Source: Hyunsoonleella aestuarii | Lineage (GTDB): Bacteria > Bacteroidota > Bacteroidia > Flavobacteriales > Flavobacteriaceae | Reading direction: 5' to 3' | Length of the DNA: 64,000 nucleotides | Assembly (NCBI RefSeq): GCF_006148925.1 | Contig: NZ_VAWB01000001.1 | Coordinates: 524,001-588,000, forward strand | Shown here: piece by piece, positions 26,236-34,549 of the stretch | Layout of the letters: each line of letters begins with the position of its first letter | Numbering within the stretch: position 1 is the first letter of the stretch | Made by a program: the position numbers and the translations under genes | Notes under the pieces: generated by a model | What the model was told of the DNA's origin: nothing | The model's input: only the letters and a program-made list of their open reading frames with translations | The model's database searches: none

Positions 26236-26261
26236 ATGTTATTATGTACTATTTAATAAAT

Positions 26262-27356
26262 TTATTTGACAGCTTTCGCTTTTTCTTTTGCCACTTCGTT
26301 GCGCTCAATGGAATGTTCTGGTCGTGTCCATTTTGGTTTCTCTCCTAAAGCTTGATATTGCGAATTTTGTGCTTCAACCGTTTGTGGTTGCATTTTCTTA
26401 ATGAATGGCTTTTGAGGGTTCAATCCTAACAACTCAAACATTTTCATGTCTTCGTTTACATCTGGATTTGGAGTGGTTAATAATTTATCGCCAGCAAAAA
26501 TAGAGTTTGCTCCAGCAAAGAAACACATCGCTTGCCCTTCTCTTGTCATTTGAGTTCTTCCCGCACTTAATCGCACCTGAGTTTCCGGCATTACAATTCT
26601 TGTGGTTGCTACCATTCGAATCATATCCCAAATAGAAACCGGCTCTTGGTCTTCAAGAGGTGTTCCTTCAACGGCAACCAAAGCATTTATAGGTACCGAT
26701 TCTGGTTGCGGATTCAAGGTCGATAACGCGACTAACATACCTGCTCTATCTTCGGTCTTTTCACCCATACCAATAATACCACCACTACAAACCGTTACGT
26801 TTGTTTTACGCACATTATCAATGGTTTCTAGACGGTCTTCAAAACCGCGTGTAGAAATAACTTCTTTATAATATTCTTCAGAGGAATCTAAATTATGGTT
26901 GTATGCGTATAAACCTGCTTCGGCTAGACGTTGTGCTTGGTTTTCAGTTATCATCCCCAATGTACAACATACTTCCATATCTAATTTATTAATGGTACGC
27001 ACCATTTCTAAAACTTGATCAAACTCTTCGCCATCTTTCACATTCCGCCATGCTGCACCCATACATACACGTGAACTCCCACTAGACTTTGCTCGAAGTG
27101 CTTGCGCTTTAACTTGTTGAACCGTCATTAAATCATTGCCCTCTATATCGGTATGATAACGTGCTGCCTGAGGACAATAACCGCAATCTTCCGGACAACC
27201 TCCCGTTTTTATAGACAACAATGTAGAGACTTGAACCGTATTTGGGTCGTGATGTAAACGATGAATAGAAGCAGCCTCGTAAAGCAACTCCATTAAAGGT
27301 TTATTATATATTTCTAGAATTTCTTCTTTAGTCCAATTGTGTTTGGTCTCACTCAT
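26262..27356 (-). CDS. bioB: Biotin synthase
   Basis: This 364-residue radical-SAM enzyme inserts sulfur into dethiobiotin to make biotin. The CxxxCxxC cluster motif is Cys54, Cys58 and Cys61 in GGCPEDCGYCPQAARY. Downstream Cys and Arg residues that hold the [2Fe-2S] cluster are in the CMGAAWR, CCTLGM and RLSAGR segments. The C-terminal 25 residues (Lys/Glu-rich) extend past the usual end. It is the last gene of a bio operon read from bioF, 51 bases after the ketoacyl synthase gene, and ends at the shared terminator with rpsP. Confidence 0.97.
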   Translation of the reverse strand: MSETKHNWTKEEILEIYNKPLMELLYEAASIHRLHHDPNTVQVSTLLSIKTGGCPEDCGYCPQAARYHTDIEGNDLMTVQQVKAQALRAKSSGSSRVCMGAAWRNVKDGEEFDQVLEMVRTINKLDMEVCCTLGMITENQAQRLAEAGLYAYNHNLDSSEEYYKEVISTRGFEDRLETIDNVRKTNVTVCSGGIIGMGEKTEDRAGMLVALSTLNPQPESVPINALVAVEGTPLEDQEPVSIWDMIRMVATTRIVMPETQVRLSAGRTQMTREGQAMCFFAGANSIFAGDKLLTTPNPDVNEDMKMFELLGLNPQKPFIKKMQPQTVEAQNSQYQALGEKPKWTRPEHSIERNEVAKEKAKAVK

Positions 27357-27407
27357 AAATCTGCTAGTTAGTTAAAATCAAAAATAGTAATTATAGAGGA
27401 TATTCCT

Positions 27408-28565
27408 TTAGTTTTTAGTCAATAATATAGAAACCGCATTTCCGCCAAATCCAACTGCATTCACTAGAATAGTATGAATTTTTTTAGGCTCTTTTTGATC
27501 TTTCAAATATGGAATACCAACAAAAACTTGTTGTTGTAACATTAAAACTGCAAGCTCGATGCTAAGCGCACCTGAAGCCCCAAAAGTATGACCAACTTTC
27601 CATTTATTTGAAGTAACCGCAGGTACCTTATTTTTAAAAACAGTTTCAATTGCTTTGAATTCTGAAATATCACCTTTAATAGTTCCAGGAGCATGCATAA
27701 CAACAACATCAACGTCATCTGGATTTGTATTTCTCAATGCCATTTTCATTGATTTTTGAAAACACTGTGCATCTCTTGAAATAGAGATATTATGCTCCAA
27801 AATCTCAGTAGCATAACCATGGCCTTTAATTATTGCCAACGCACTGTCTTTCTTACCCGCTTCCAAACAAACCATTGATGCTCCTTCTCCTAAAACCATA
27901 GTGTTTTTTGACTTTTGGAGGTCTAAAGCGTGGCAAGGATAATCCCCCTTTTCTTTTGAATAAATCTTTAAAGCTTGCATTTGAGCGATCGTAAATGGTG
28001 TTAATGGTGCCTCACTACCACCAACTAAAAATTTATCACTCATACCAGAATTAATCCATGCAATACCATTTAACATGGCATGCAATGCTGTAGAACAGGT
28101 AATAGAATGACTTATTTCTGGTCCTAGTGTCTGCAAATCATGTGCTACCCAGGATGAAATATTACCTAATGTGGTTGTCGGGGAACTTAACGTTTTAGCT
28201 TTATTATTTTTAAGAAACCCTTCGTGATATTTTTCAAAAAGAGATGTTGCTCCACGTGAAGACCCTATGTTAATACCGAAATTATCAGAACTATGCCAAT
28301 TAGCTTTTTTAACTGCTTTTCTAGAAGCGTAAAGAGCATAAAGAACGCTAAGATCTAGTGATTTGTATTTATTATCTGATTGCCTAAAAACGTTAATCTC
28401 AGCTTTTGCCTCATTTGGAATTTTGGCTATAAAAACAGACTCACTATTGAATAATGAAGTACTTATACAGTGTTTATCGTTTTTGTAGCTTTCACAAGCC
28501 TCTTCAAAAGATTTTCCTAATGGAGAGATTGACGAAACCGCTGTTATTGAAATTGGTTTATTCAA
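27408..28565 (-). CDS. Beta-ketoacyl-ACP synthase (KAS I/II type) in the biotin operon
   Basis: This 385-residue thiolase-fold protein has the KAS I/II catalytic triad Cys157 (ITCSTALHAM), His291 (VMHAPGT) and His326 (VGHTFGASGA), plus a LGEGAS loop. It should condense malonyl-ACP with an acyl primer. It lies between bioA and bioB on the same strand, 21 bases after bioA. The operon contains no bioC, bioH, bioI or bioW, so an inferred role is building the pimeloyl chain for BioF. The first half is more diverged from FabF than the second. It could instead serve a specialised lipid and be a passenger, but its central position argues against that. Confidence 0.9.
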   Translation of the reverse strand: MNKPISITAVSSISPLGKSFEEACESYKNDKHCISTSLFNSESVFIAKIPNEAKAEINVFRQSDNKYKSLDLSVLYALYASRKAVKKANWHSSDNFGINIGSSRGATSLFEKYHEGFLKNNKAKTLSSPTTTLGNISSWVAHDLQTLGPEISHSITCSTALHAMLNGIAWINSGMSDKFLVGGSEAPLTPFTIAQMQALKIYSKEKGDYPCHALDLQKSKNTMVLGEGASMVCLEAGKKDSALAIIKGHGYATEILEHNISISRDAQCFQKSMKMALRNTNPDDVDVVVMHAPGTIKGDISEFKAIETVFKNKVPAVTSNKWKVGHTFGASGALSIELAVLMLQQQVFVGIPYLKDQKEPKKIHTILVNAVGFGGNAVSILLTKN

Positions 28566-28586
28566 AAGTTTAGTTTGGTGGCAAAT

Positions 28587-29852
28587 TTATACTATTTCTA
28601 AAGCTTCTTCAATTACTTTATAGACTTTCTGAAGTTGCTCTTCTGAAATTACATATGGCACTTGAATATAAATGGTATTCCCGAGTGGTCGCAAAAAAAC
28701 ACCTCTATCCATAAAGAATTTTAAAAGTTTATCTCTTAAATCGCCATATCGTGCCATTGCTATATTAAGATCTAAGGCAAAAATCACTCCTAAATGTCTT
28801 GTCGATTTTACATTTGAGTGATGATTAACTTTCATTCTAAATAATTCATGTGATTTCTCAATCCTTTTTATATTCGATTGAATTTCTTTAGAGGTTAATA
28901 ACTCTATTCCGGCAATGGCTGTGGCACATGCCACTGGATTTGCCGAATAGGTGTGACAATGAAAAAACCCATCACCTACATTATCACTTAAAAAACCTTT
29001 GTAAATATCTTGGGTACAAGATGTGATTGCCATTGGCAATAATCCTGCTGTAAGCGCTTTACTAAAACACATAATATCCGGCTTAGTTTCAATATAATCT
29101 GAAGCAAAGTATTTGCCCGTTTTTCCAAAGCCAGTCATGACCTCATCTGCTATAGTTAAGATATCGTGACTTTTAAAAAAATCTAAGATTTTATTCAATC
29201 CTTTAGCATCATGAGTTTTCATGCCTGCAGCACCCTGAATTAAAGGCTCATAAATAAAACCTGCTATTTTATAATTAGAAGTAAATGTTTCAAGGATTTT
29301 CAAAATTTCATGATGATTTTTACCATCTGGAGTTGGAATACGCTTTACATCAATAAGAAAATCTTCGAAAGGACCATTATATACAGACAACCCAGAAACG
29401 CTCATAGCTCCGAAAGTATCTCCGTGAAATCCGTTTTCAAAAGCCATAAACAAAGTTCGTTTTTCTCCTTTATTAAAATAGTATTGCAATGCCATTTTAA
29501 TGCCGGCCTCAACGGCAGTAGATCCGTTATCATTAAAATAAATTTTGTTTTGATTATGAGGTAATATTTTAATGAGTTCTTCTGAGAGTTTTACTGCAGG
29601 TTCATGTGTGAAATCGCTAAACATTACATGATCCAATTGTTGCATTTGCCTATACGTTGCCTCAACAATATAATCATTGCAATGTCCATACATACAAGTA
29701 TACCAAGATGAGATGGCATCTATATATTCATTACCATCTTCATCGGTTAAAATACAATCTTTTGCCTTTGTAATTGCTATACTCTCAGGATTCAAATGAT
29801 GTTGCCTTAATGGATGCCAAAGGTGTTTTTTATCGCGTTCTTTTAGACTCAT
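28587..29852 (-). CDS. bioA: Adenosylmethionine-8-amino-7-oxononanoate aminotransferase
   Basis: This 421-residue class III PLP aminotransferase has Lys265 (CFSKALTAG) as the Schiff-base lysine and Asp236 (IADEVMTGFGKTG) binding the pyridine nitrogen. The substrate-defining ISSWYTCMYGH segment near residue 50 is typical of BioA. It transfers an amino group from S-adenosylmethionine to KAPA, making DAPA. It overlaps bioD by four bases and is followed 21 bases later by the ketoacyl synthase gene. Length and motifs are normal. Confidence 0.96.
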   Translation of the reverse strand: MSLKERDKKHLWHPLRQHHLNPESIAITKAKDCILTDEDGNEYIDAISSWYTCMYGHCNDYIVEATYRQMQQLDHVMFSDFTHEPAVKLSEELIKILPHNQNKIYFNDNGSTAVEAGIKMALQYYFNKGEKRTLFMAFENGFHGDTFGAMSVSGLSVYNGPFEDFLIDVKRIPTPDGKNHHEILKILETFTSNYKIAGFIYEPLIQGAAGMKTHDAKGLNKILDFFKSHDILTIADEVMTGFGKTGKYFASDYIETKPDIMCFSKALTAGLLPMAITSCTQDIYKGFLSDNVGDGFFHCHTYSANPVACATAIAGIELLTSKEIQSNIKRIEKSHELFRMKVNHHSNVKSTRHLGVIFALDLNIAMARYGDLRDKLLKFFMDRGVFLRPLGNTIYIQVPYVISEEQLQKVYKVIEEALEIV

Positions 29853-30457
29853 AACTTCTCTTTAAACATTTCTGCATACTCTTGAACCACATTTTTGTCG
29901 AAATAAGGTTCTTCTTCAACTCTCCCTATTACCGGAACCCCAGTCATTTTTTTGATAATATCCTCAGTCGATTTATGCTCATTTCCAGTATAAATTATGG
30001 ACACATCAAAACCTCTATCCTTTAATACCTTAATGGTTAATAGTGTGTGGTTTATACTTCCTAAATAATGTCTTGAAACCACTATAACTTTATAATTGGG
30101 TTTTATTAAATCTAAAACAGTGTCGGTATTATTCAATGGCACTAAAAGACCGCCTGCTCCTTCAATAACTAAATGATTATTTGTACTTGGTACTTTTATT
30201 TTTTGAAGTTCAATATGAATACCATCAATAGCTGCTGCTCCATGTGGACTCATCGGTGTATTTAATGCGTAAGCATTTTTATGAAACTTCGATATAGAAT
30301 TAGAAATTAATCGTTCTACTTTCTTTGTGTCACAATTATCTAGTTCTCCGGCTTGCACAGGTTTCCAGTAATCGGCATATAATGCCTCAGTTAGAATGGC
30401 AGAAACTATTGTCTTGCCAACATCGGTTGAAATTCCTGTAATGAAATAAGTGTTCAT
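29849..30457 (-). CDS. bioD: Dethiobiotin synthetase
   Basis: This 202-residue ATP-dependent carboxylase-like enzyme closes the ureido ring of DAPA to dethiobiotin. The P-loop GISTDVGKT is at residues 8-16, and the EGAGGLLVPL motif that binds substrate is intact. It is a little shorter than the E. coli enzyme (about 225). Its ATG overlaps the stop of the upstream DUF2007 gene by one base (TAATG) and its stop overlaps bioA by four, so the cluster is translationally coupled. Confidence 0.95.
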   Translation of the reverse strand: MNTYFITGISTDVGKTIVSAILTEALYADYWKPVQAGELDNCDTKKVERLISNSISKFHKNAYALNTPMSPHGAAAIDGIHIELQKIKVPSTNNHLVIEGAGGLLVPLNNTDTVLDLIKPNYKVIVVSRHYLGSINHTLLTIKVLKDRGFDVSIIYTGNEHKSTEDIIKKMTGVPVIGRVEEEPYFDKNVVQEYAEMFKEKL

Positions 30458-30834
30458 TAAAAAGTAGTATTACAAACGTTACACCGATACTTGTTTTTTT
30501 CAAAAAAGGGAAAGAGCATATAAAATATATTTTTTCTTGAAGGTTCTGCAACCAATATTTTTGTTGATTCACAATTTTTACAAACTATAGCATTCCCATT
30601 TTTATCCTTTTCATAAGCTCTTATATGATTGTAAATCTTTATGGCCTCCTTCACATTGTCGTTATGAATCAATAATTTTACACCTCCAATGGCTTGACTG
30701 ATTAAAGGGTCGGAATCAACCGTTTTTTCATCCAATAACATCACACGAATTCCTTCCGCTTCAAGCTTCGCTTTTGTGACCTGCGCCTCTGTTGAATAGG
30801 GAAAAGTAGCGAGTATTGTATAATTATCTATCAT
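30457..30834 (-). CDS. DUF2007 protein with zinc ribbon, inside the biotin operon
   Basis: This 125-residue protein has an N-terminal DUF2007-type ferredoxin-like domain (about 1-72, with ILATFPYSTEAQVTKAKLEA). A zinc ribbon with two CxxC pairs follows (Cys85/Cys88 and Cys118/Cys121). DUF2007 proteins are often annotated as putative signal-transducing proteins without experimental support. It sits between bioF (11 bases) and bioD (1-base overlap), so it is part of the bio transcript. A regulatory or chaperone role in biotin synthesis is possible but unproven; it may only be a passenger. Confidence 0.82.
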   Translation of the reverse strand: MIDNYTILATFPYSTEAQVTKAKLEAEGIRVMLLDEKTVDSDPLISQAIGGVKLLIHNDNVKEAIKIYNHIRAYEKDKNGNAIVCKNCESTKILVAEPSRKNIFYMLFPFFEKNKYRCNVCNTTF

Positions 30835-30845
30835 TGATGTGAAAT

Positions 30846-31994
30846 TTAAACAAAAGTACTTAACAACCTTAAAACTTCTGACATTTCTTTTTTAGAATTA
30901 TAGCTATGTAAGCAAAAACGCAAACGTTCAGAACCTTCAGAAATAGTCGGTGATAAAATGGGTTTAACATCAAATCCATAGTCTTGGAGTTTTTTGGCAA
31001 TCAATTTAACCCTCTCGTTACCAGGAATAATACAACAATGTATGGCAGAATACGATTCAATAAAAATATCTTGAAATCCATTTATAATAATTTCATCTCT
31101 AAAAAAATCTATATTTCCTTTTAGTTTATAAATATTACTTGTAGAAATTAATTCGTGATAAGCAGCATGAATAGTTGCTAAACTATGTGGAGGCAATCCC
31201 GTAGTATAAATCAAACTACGCGAAAAATTTATTAAAAATTGTTTTAACTTTTCACTACCAAAAACAACTGCTCCATGACACCCCATGGCCTTCCCGAATG
31301 TTATGATGCGAGCAAAAACATCATTCTCTAACCCTAAATCTTGAATCATCCCCACTCCTTGTTTACCAAAAACTCCAGTAGCATGGGCTTCGTCCACTAC
31401 TAAATGCGCTCCGAACCTTTGGCATAATTTTGAAAGTTCTAGTAAATTGGGAGAATCTCCATCCATAGAAAAGACAGATTCTGTGACGATATATATATCG
31501 ATTTCATCAGGACTTCGACTCCGCTCAGTCTGACATTTTTGTTCTAGATCATTTAGGTTATTATGCTTGAATTTATAAGCTTTGGCATTGCTCATTTTTA
31601 TACCATCTCTTATGGATGCATGTATAAATTCGTCATATAGAATGATATCATTGCGTTGCGGAATGCTCGAAAAAAAACCAACGTTAGCGTCGTAACCAGA
31701 ATTATATACTAACGCGGTCTCACTATTATGAAAACTGGCAAGCATAGACTCTATAATGTTGTATAATTGATTATTTCCAGAAAGTAAGCGCGACCCTGTT
31801 GAACCATTTTGAATAATATTGTGTCCGACTAAATAATCGTGAGAATTCTGAAATATGGTTTTAGATTTTGCAAAACCTAAATAATCATTTGATGAAAAAT
31901 CTATTAACCCGTTTTGATTATCGAGCTTCCGCAAAGCATTACTCGCCTTACGCTCCTCTAGTTTTTGCTGTAATTTTTTTGGTAAGTCTTTCAT
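30846..31994 (-). CDS. bioF: 8-amino-7-oxononanoate synthase
   Basis: This 382-residue PLP enzyme of the alpha-oxoamine synthase family joins a pimeloyl thioester with alanine, the first dedicated biotin step. Lys235 (ITFGKAMGCHGA) is the PLP lysine, and the DEAHATGVFG motif (201-210) is intact. Residues about 154-163 (QTERSRSPDE) come from a 25-base dispersed repeat read in frame between two conserved segments. The insertion leaves the catalytic motifs untouched and probably lies in a surface loop. It is the first gene of the bio operon. A -7 box ends seven bases before its ATG. Confidence 0.95.
   Translation of the reverse strand: MKDLPKKLQQKLEERKASNALRKLDNQNGLIDFSSNDYLGFAKSKTIFQNSHDYLVGHNIIQNGSTGSRLLSGNNQLYNIIESMLASFHNSETALVYNSGYDANVGFFSSIPQRNDIILYDEFIHASIRDGIKMSNAKAYKFKHNNLNDLEQKCQTERSRSPDEIDIYIVTESVFSMDGDSPNLLELSKLCQRFGAHLVVDEAHATGVFGKQGVGMIQDLGLENDVFARIITFGKAMGCHGAVVFGSEKLKQFLINFSRSLIYTTGLPPHSLATIHAAYHELISTSNIYKLKGNIDFFRDEIIINGFQDIFIESYSAIHCCIIPGNERVKLIAKKLQDYGFDVKPILSPTISEGSERLRFCLHSYNSKKEMSEVLRLLSTFV
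31511..31535 (-). repeat. Dispersed Flavobacteriia-type repeat inserted within bioF
   Basis: The plus-strand block begins GACTTCGACTCCGCTCAGTC and ends TGACA. I recognise it as a short dispersed repeat (often seen as CTGAGCGGAGTCGAAG) found in many copies in marine Bacteroidota genomes, typically between genes. Its ends GACT/AGTC are inverted. Here it lies inside bioF and is translated as QTERSRS in the coding frame. No second copy was found by eye in this window. Confidence 0.7.
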
Positions 31995-32001
31995 CCAAAA
32001 A

Positions 32002-32009
32002 CAAATATA
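32002..32009 (-). promoter_or_regulatory. bioF: -7 box for the bio operon
   Basis: On the minus strand the box reads TATATTTG, a full consensus match. Only seven bases separate it from the bioF ATG at 31994, so transcription should begin at or next to the start codon. No BirA-like long palindrome was recognised nearby. Confidence 0.55.
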
Positions 32010-32054
32010 AATAATGAGTCCGGGATTAGGGATGTAAAATAATTTTAATTAAAG

Positions 32055-32106
32055 AATTATTGTTTTTCAATAATTTTTATATATTTGTTATCGTTAAACA
32101 ATAATT
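32055..32106. promoter_or_regulatory. Promoter and repeated operator-like sites before the DUF2975/HTH pair
   Basis: AATTATTG (32055-32062) and CAATAATT (32068-32075) form a perfect inverted repeat with a 5-base spacer. CAATAATT recurs at 32099-32106, directly before the start codon. The -7 box TATATTTG (32080-32087) lies between them, with a TTG at 32060-32062. Sites flanking the promoter on both sides fit autorepression by the HTH protein of the pair. Confidence 0.55.
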
Positions 32107-32108
32107 AA

Positions 32109-32633
32109 ATGAAAGACAACGCTAATATTTTAGCCTTTATCACGTGGGGAATTCTACTCTCTTCCGCTTCAATTTTAATTAGTGATATTAATCAGTTCGA
32201 TTTTGATCAATTTAAAGAATTTCAAAATTGGGCAAAAACTGCCAATAAAAGCAACACTTGGTTTACATCTCAAAATGCTATTCAATGGAGTTATTATGCC
32301 ATAAGTGCTGGATTGTTTTTTTGGAGAGGTTACCTTATATATGGTTTTTCTTATTTTTTATCCATTCTTAAGGAAATTGAAAAAGGAAATTATTTTAGTC
32401 ATAAGAACATCAAGTATTTTAAAAAGATAGGAAACATTTTTATTTGGTACACCGTTAATGTTTTAGTGTTACGGTTTCTTTTGGCTTTAACAAACAATTC
32501 TACTTTTAACTTTTTTAACGAACTCAAAGCAGAGTTTACATTTTTAATCCCAGCGGGGTTAGCGTTTTATATTCTAGGCGATATCTTTAAACGCGCAAAG
32601 GAAACTGAAGAAGAAAACAAACTAACTATATAG
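32109..32633 (+). CDS. DUF2975 membrane protein
   Basis: This 174-residue protein has about four hydrophobic segments (roughly 8-25, 60-85, 115-135, 145-162) and matches the DUF2975 family in layout and in its partner gene. DUF2975 proteins are nearly always encoded with a YozG-like Cro/C1 HTH protein, here starting one base after the stop codon. The pair is thought to act as a membrane-linked regulatory unit, but the signal is not known. It is divergent from the bio operon across a 114-base spacer with operator-like repeats. Confidence 0.82.
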   Translation: MKDNANILAFITWGILLSSASILISDINQFDFDQFKEFQNWAKTANKSNTWFTSQNAIQWSYYAISAGLFFWRGYLIYGFSYFLSILKEIEKGNYFSHKNIKYFKKIGNIFIWYTVNVLVLRFLLALTNNSTFNFFNELKAEFTFLIPAGLAFYILGDIFKRAKETEEENKLTI

Positions 32634-32634
32634 T

Positions 32635-32841
32635 ATGCCAATTATAGTAAACCTAGACATCATGCTTACCAAGCGTAACATGAAAAGCAAAGAACTAGCA
32701 GAAATTATTGGCATTACCACCGCTAACATGTCTATTTTAAAGTCGGGTAAAGCAAAGGCAGTTCGTTTTTCAACTTTGGAAGCTATTTGTAAAGCGTTAG
32801 ATTGTCAACCTGGAGATATTTTAGAATTTATTGAGGATTAA
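32635..32841 (+). CDS. Cro/C1-type HTH regulator paired with DUF2975
   Basis: This 68-residue protein consists of one helix-turn-helix domain (SKELAEIIGITTANMSILKS for the HTH, then FSTLEAICKALDCQPGDIL). It is of the YozG type, which lacks any sensor domain. It follows the DUF2975 gene by one base, so both are made together. Probable target: the repeats at 32055-32106 upstream of the pair, and perhaps the divergent bioF promoter 100 bases away; this is inference from position. Confidence 0.92.
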   Translation: MPIIVNLDIMLTKRNMKSKELAEIIGITTANMSILKSGKAKAVRFSTLEAICKALDCQPGDILEFIED

Positions 32842-32877
32842 AATTGTATTTTTGAATTCAATTTTAAAATAGTTGCT

Positions 32878-33330
32878 ATGAAAACCTATTTGTCCCTTTT
32901 ATTCTTCTTTATTATTACTTTAGGCTTCACACAAAACAATTATATTGTAAAAACTGACGATGGTAGACGCGTATTACTTAAAGCCGATTATACGTGGGAA
33001 TACATAGACATGCAACCGCTTACTTTAGTGGACAGTGCAAAAGTTAAGAATATAGAACCATTAAAATCTAATTCCTGTAATGTTCCTACCAACTTTGAAG
33101 AACCTCAATTAAACAGGAAAATACAAGCGCAACTAAAAAAAGGACGCGCTACGATTGGCCATGTAAAAAAGAAAGTTGCCAAAGACCATAATTGCTCAGT
33201 TGAGGATGTTATTTTACTTTCAGCAAAAGAACAAAAAGCTAGAGATGTGTATTACTTCTGTGCTAATGGGACAAAGGTTACTTATAAACGTGTTGGTAAT
33301 TCTATTGTAAAGGCGATTGATATTTTTTAA
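32878..33330 (+). CDS. Small secreted protein, possibly DUF3157-like
   Basis: This 150-residue protein has a clear signal peptide (about 1-18, ending LGFTQ). A short segment follows, VKTDDGRRVLLKADYTWEY, resembling the start of DUF3157 proteins (a sentence-like TDDG.RV.L..D.TWEY pattern). The C-terminal half (residues 75-150) is basic, with Cys112 and Cys135 that might pair. No enzyme motif is recognised. It lies 36 bases after the HTH gene on the same strand but is probably unrelated to it. Function unknown. Confidence 0.7.
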   Translation: MKTYLSLLFFFIITLGFTQNNYIVKTDDGRRVLLKADYTWEYIDMQPLTLVDSAKVKNIEPLKSNSCNVPTNFEEPQLNRKIQAQLKKGRATIGHVKKKVAKDHNCSVEDVILLSAKEQKARDVYYFCANGTKVTYKRVGNSIVKAIDIF

Positions 33331-33331
33331 A

Positions 33332-34549
33332 TTATTGTCGTCTATTAGCTAAAAGTGGTGGCGGCTCTCCAGTAAAAGGGTTCCATCGACTAATACTTTT
33401 AGCTTCCATTCCTGCTGCATTAATTACCGCTCTATCACCATAGCGTTCTCGCATTTTATCTATAGCTGTACTTAAATGTAAATGTTTTTCATTGTCTTCG
33501 AATAAATTTATTTGATGTCCGCCTTCTACCAAATGACTAAACTTTACGCCAATAAGTCGCACTAATAAACGCCTACTATATAACTTTTGAAACAAATCTA
33601 AAACCACAGGAATAATATTATGATCCATAGCGCTATATGGAATACGCTGTTGTTGGGTGTAAGTTTGAAAATCGGAATACCTAATTTTAAAAGTAATACA
33701 AGCAGTTAACTTATTACCACGACGTAATTGATATGCTAGATTTTCGGCCATAGCAATAATAATACCTCTTAGTTTGGTAACATCAGTAGTATCTTTATTA
33801 AACGTCCGCTCTGTTGAAATGGATTTACGTTCATGATATTGCACTACAGGGCTGTTATCTATACCATTAGCTTTTTTCCAAATACTTAAACCGTTTTTTC
33901 CTAATACCCGATGCATAAGCTGCATAGGCATTTCCTGAACCGTCTTTATACGTTTAATACCTAAATCGCATAAAGATTTGTACGTAACATTACCCACCAT
34001 AGGAATTTTTTTTACCGAAAGCGGTCCTAAAAATGGTTTTTCGGCACCCTTTAATATCCTTATTTGATTATTTGGTTTGGCTTCGCCTGTAGCAATTTTG
34101 GAAACAGTTTTATTAATAGATAATCCAAAAGAAATAGGTAGTCCCGTTTCTTTTATAATACGTTGGCGTAATTCGGAAGCCAATTTATGACATCCAAAAA
34201 ACTTATCCATACCTGTTAAATCTATATAAAACTCATCAATAGATGTTTTTTCATAAAGCGGAACACTTTCTTTGATTACATCGGTAACATCTTTTGAAAA
34301 ATTGCTATAAATCCCAGAATTTCCACGAAGTACAATAGCTTCAGGACATAGGATTTTTGCCATACGCATAGGCATAGCTGAATGCACCCCAAACCTTCTA
34401 GCTTCGTAACTACAAGAAGCTACAACACCCCTATCTGAAGTACCACCAATAAGTACAGGTTTGCCAATTAACCTACTATCAAGCAAACGCTCGCAAGACA
34501 CAAAAAATGTATCTAAATCCATATGTACAATGGCTCTATTATCTATCAT
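33332..34549 (-). CDS. dinB: DNA polymerase IV (Y-family)
   Basis: This 405-residue Y-family polymerase has the catalytic acids Asp11 (VHMDLDTFF) and Asp105-Glu106 (SIDEFYIDL). The little-finger domain follows, and there are ERTF and RLIGVKFSHL segments. The C-terminal tail carries QINLFED, a good beta-clamp-binding motif. It performs error-prone bypass of damaged bases. The gene overlaps the second dnaE by one base and is read from the same promoter, beside a LexA-like regulator, so it belongs to a mutagenesis cassette. Confidence 0.95.
   Translation of the reverse strand: MIDNRAIVHMDLDTFFVSCERLLDSRLIGKPVLIGGTSDRGVVASCSYEARRFGVHSAMPMRMAKILCPEAIVLRGNSGIYSNFSKDVTDVIKESVPLYEKTSIDEFYIDLTGMDKFFGCHKLASELRQRIIKETGLPISFGLSINKTVSKIATGEAKPNNQIRILKGAEKPFLGPLSVKKIPMVGNVTYKSLCDLGIKRIKTVQEMPMQLMHRVLGKNGLSIWKKANGIDNSPVVQYHERKSISTERTFNKDTTDVTKLRGIIIAMAENLAYQLRRGNKLTACITFKIRYSDFQTYTQQQRIPYSAMDHNIIPVVLDLFQKLYSRRLLVRLIGVKFSHLVEGGHQINLFEDNEKHLHLSTAIDKMRERYGDRAVINAAGMEAKSISRWNPFTGEPPPLLANRRQ

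Noticed and set aside
30457-32106. BirA-type biotin operator in the bio operon spacer
   Set aside because: No long palindrome near the bioF start; the repeats seen flank the promoter of the opposite gene.
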